Source of the DNA: Blastocatellia bacterium
Lineage (GTDB): Bacteria > Acidobacteriota > Blastocatellia > UBA7656
Assembly (NCBI GenBank): GCA_022615215.1
Contig: JAKEHD010000464.1
Coordinates: 1 to 5,493, forward strand
Direction of reading: 5' to 3'
DNA length: 5,493 bases
The notes beneath the pieces were generated by a model, which worked only from the letters and a program-made list of their open reading frames with translations, was not told the origin of the DNA and made no database searches. A program made the translations under genes and the position numbers. Position 1 is the first letter of the stretch. Every line of letters starts with the position of its first letter. Of the stretch, positions 4,890 to 5,493 are shown in pieces.

Positions 4890-5493
4890 TCATGCCATGC
4901 GTTCTAACTCACCAGATTTAAGTAGCGTGCCGAGCGAATATTCTCCTAACCAAAAGTTTAAGTCATCGCCGCTCAGGTTATGCAGCACAGTCTCGCCATC
5001 CTGCCATCTTGTTACTGTGGTTGTTGGCCTGGTTTCAGTAAACGCATCGAGCAATTGCGGTGAGTGTGTCGTGAAAACGACCTGAGCGCGTAAAGTCGCA
5101 TCGACCGCGTACTCTGCAATTATTGGCAACATTGCAAGGTGCAAGCCTGTTTCCGGCTCATCAATCGCTATAACAGGTGCTGGATCAGGACTGGCGAGGA
5201 CCGTTAGAAGGAACAGAAACCGGAGCGTGCCATCTGATAGATCGGCCGCAGAGGTTTCCGCCGTTTTCCAGCGGACGCGCAACTGAATACGCTGATCGGC
5301 AGCAGGTGGAAAAACCAGCTTGAGATAGTCTCCACCGAACGCAGCACGCATAGCGGCATCGATATTATCCTCAAATTCACGATCTCCTGTATAAAGAGTG
5401 TGAAGGACTGATATTATACTGCGCGCGGGGCAAAATGAAAGTTTTTCCAGAGAGGAACGCTTATGTGGAGTGCGCCGCCCTTTTTCTTTCTTC
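4890..5493 (-). CDS. AAA/ABC-type ATPase (SMC/RecF/OLD-like, AAA_21), C-terminal 200 residues; 5' end outside window
   Basis: The frame is open from the right edge to TGA at 4890-4892; an ATG at 5351 is internal, since conserved sequence precedes it. Positions count from the first full codon. SFCPARSIISVLHTLYTGD at 19-37 is followed by an ABC-type signature LSDGT at 85-89. A Walker B motif PVIAIDEPETGLH lies at 106-118 (D111, catalytic E112), and the switch histidine is in FTTHSP (H143). Walker A and the Q-loop lie upstream, out of view. Such single-chain ATPases occur in DNA repair, anti-phage and toxin-like systems, often beside a small partner gene such as DUF4276. Here the next gene downstream is a TIMP-like gene 48 bases away, so no partner is seen on that side. 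The first ~14 codons (a KKEKGRR-type stretch) do not match the other copy and may be in a shifted frame. Confidence 0.85.
   Translation of the reverse strand, partial: KKEKGRRTPHKRSSLEKLSFCPARSIISVLHTLYTGDREFEDNIDAAMRAAFGGDYLKLVFPPAADQRIQLRVRWKTAETSAADLSDGTLRFLFLLTVLASPDPAPVIAIDEPETGLHLAMLPIIAEYAVDATLRAQVVFTTHSPQLLDAFTETRPTTTVTRWQDGETVLHNLSGDDLNFWLGEYSLGTLLKSGELERMA
5414..5478 (-). repeat. Right copy of the inverted terminal repeat, inside the ATPase gene
   Basis: The reverse complement of 5414-5448 matches bases 66-100 at 32 of 35 positions. The reverse complement of 5466-5478 matches bases 34-46 exactly. The 17-base spacer, against 19 on the left, puts the outer block in a different reading frame relative to the core. 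This copy lies within the open ATPase frame. Confidence 0.8.

Noticed and set aside
1..5493. Circular molecule or direct terminal redundancy
   Set aside because: The end repeats are in inverted orientation and imperfect, so they do not indicate a circular element or direct terminal repeats.
1..5493. CRISPR array, tRNA/rRNA gene, transposase or integrase
   Set aside because: No regularly spaced repeats, no recognisable tRNA cloverleaf or rRNA segment, and no transposase or recombinase motifs were found on either strand, so the rearrangement at the ends has no visible recombinase in the window.

Overview
The window looks like bacterial chromosomal DNA of moderate-to-high GC. Its gene content best fits an Acidobacteriota-type soil or environmental genome, possibly Blastocatellia. 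The grounds are a secreted TIMP/NTR-like module joined to carboxypeptidase-regulatory (CnaB-like) repeats, a two-half GNAT acetyltransferase, and a GT-C membrane glycosyltransferase. This assignment is an inference from gene families remembered, not from a marker gene. TAA, and otherwise TGA, are used as ordinary stops in the intact genes, so no code reassignment is suggested.

Layout. Almost everything is transcribed leftward (minus strand). From right to left: the C-terminal part of an AAA/ABC-type ATPase, entering from beyond the right edge (to 4890); a secreted TIMP-like protein (4841-4368); a three-domain CnaB/carboxypeptidase-regulatory protein (4361-3414); a small secreted protein of unknown function (3380-2811); a GNAT acetyltransferase (2708-1872); and a polytopic GT39/ArnT-like glycosyltransferase (1751-204). 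At the left edge, on the plus strand, a 36-codon tail (1-111) is a second fragment of the same kind of ATPase gene. No gap exceeds 300 bases. The 92-base stretch 112-203 holds nothing I can support.

Two rearrangement or decay signals stand out. (1) The TIMP-like and CnaB ORFs lie in the same reading frame, separated only by one TAA (4368-4370) plus two codons. Read through, they form a single secreted protein of about 475 codons. The stop falls inside the first CnaB-like domain, so this is most simply one gene with a nonsense mutation. (2) The two window ends carry inverted copies of an ATPase-gene segment (34-100 plus; 5414-5478 minus). They share 32/35 bases in the core and 13/13 in an outer block. 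At the left copy the ATPase frame breaks off right after the shared SFYPARSI-type motif. At the right copy it runs on into an intact ATP-binding domain. Inverting the intervening ~5.3 kb would join the left 5' part in frame to the right 3' part. This may be an inversion breakpoint, two convergent paralogues with one truncated, or an assembly artefact.

How the genes relate. The secreted TIMP/CnaB protein and the secreted unknown protein may be co-transcribed, with a 33-base gap and a strong ribosome-binding site. The GNAT and glycosyltransferase genes follow after gaps of 102 and 120 bases. A TATAAT promoter candidate and a GTGTGA-N5-TCACAC dyad lie upstream of the glycosyltransferase, suggesting that it has its own control. 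I see no clear pathway joining all five genes.
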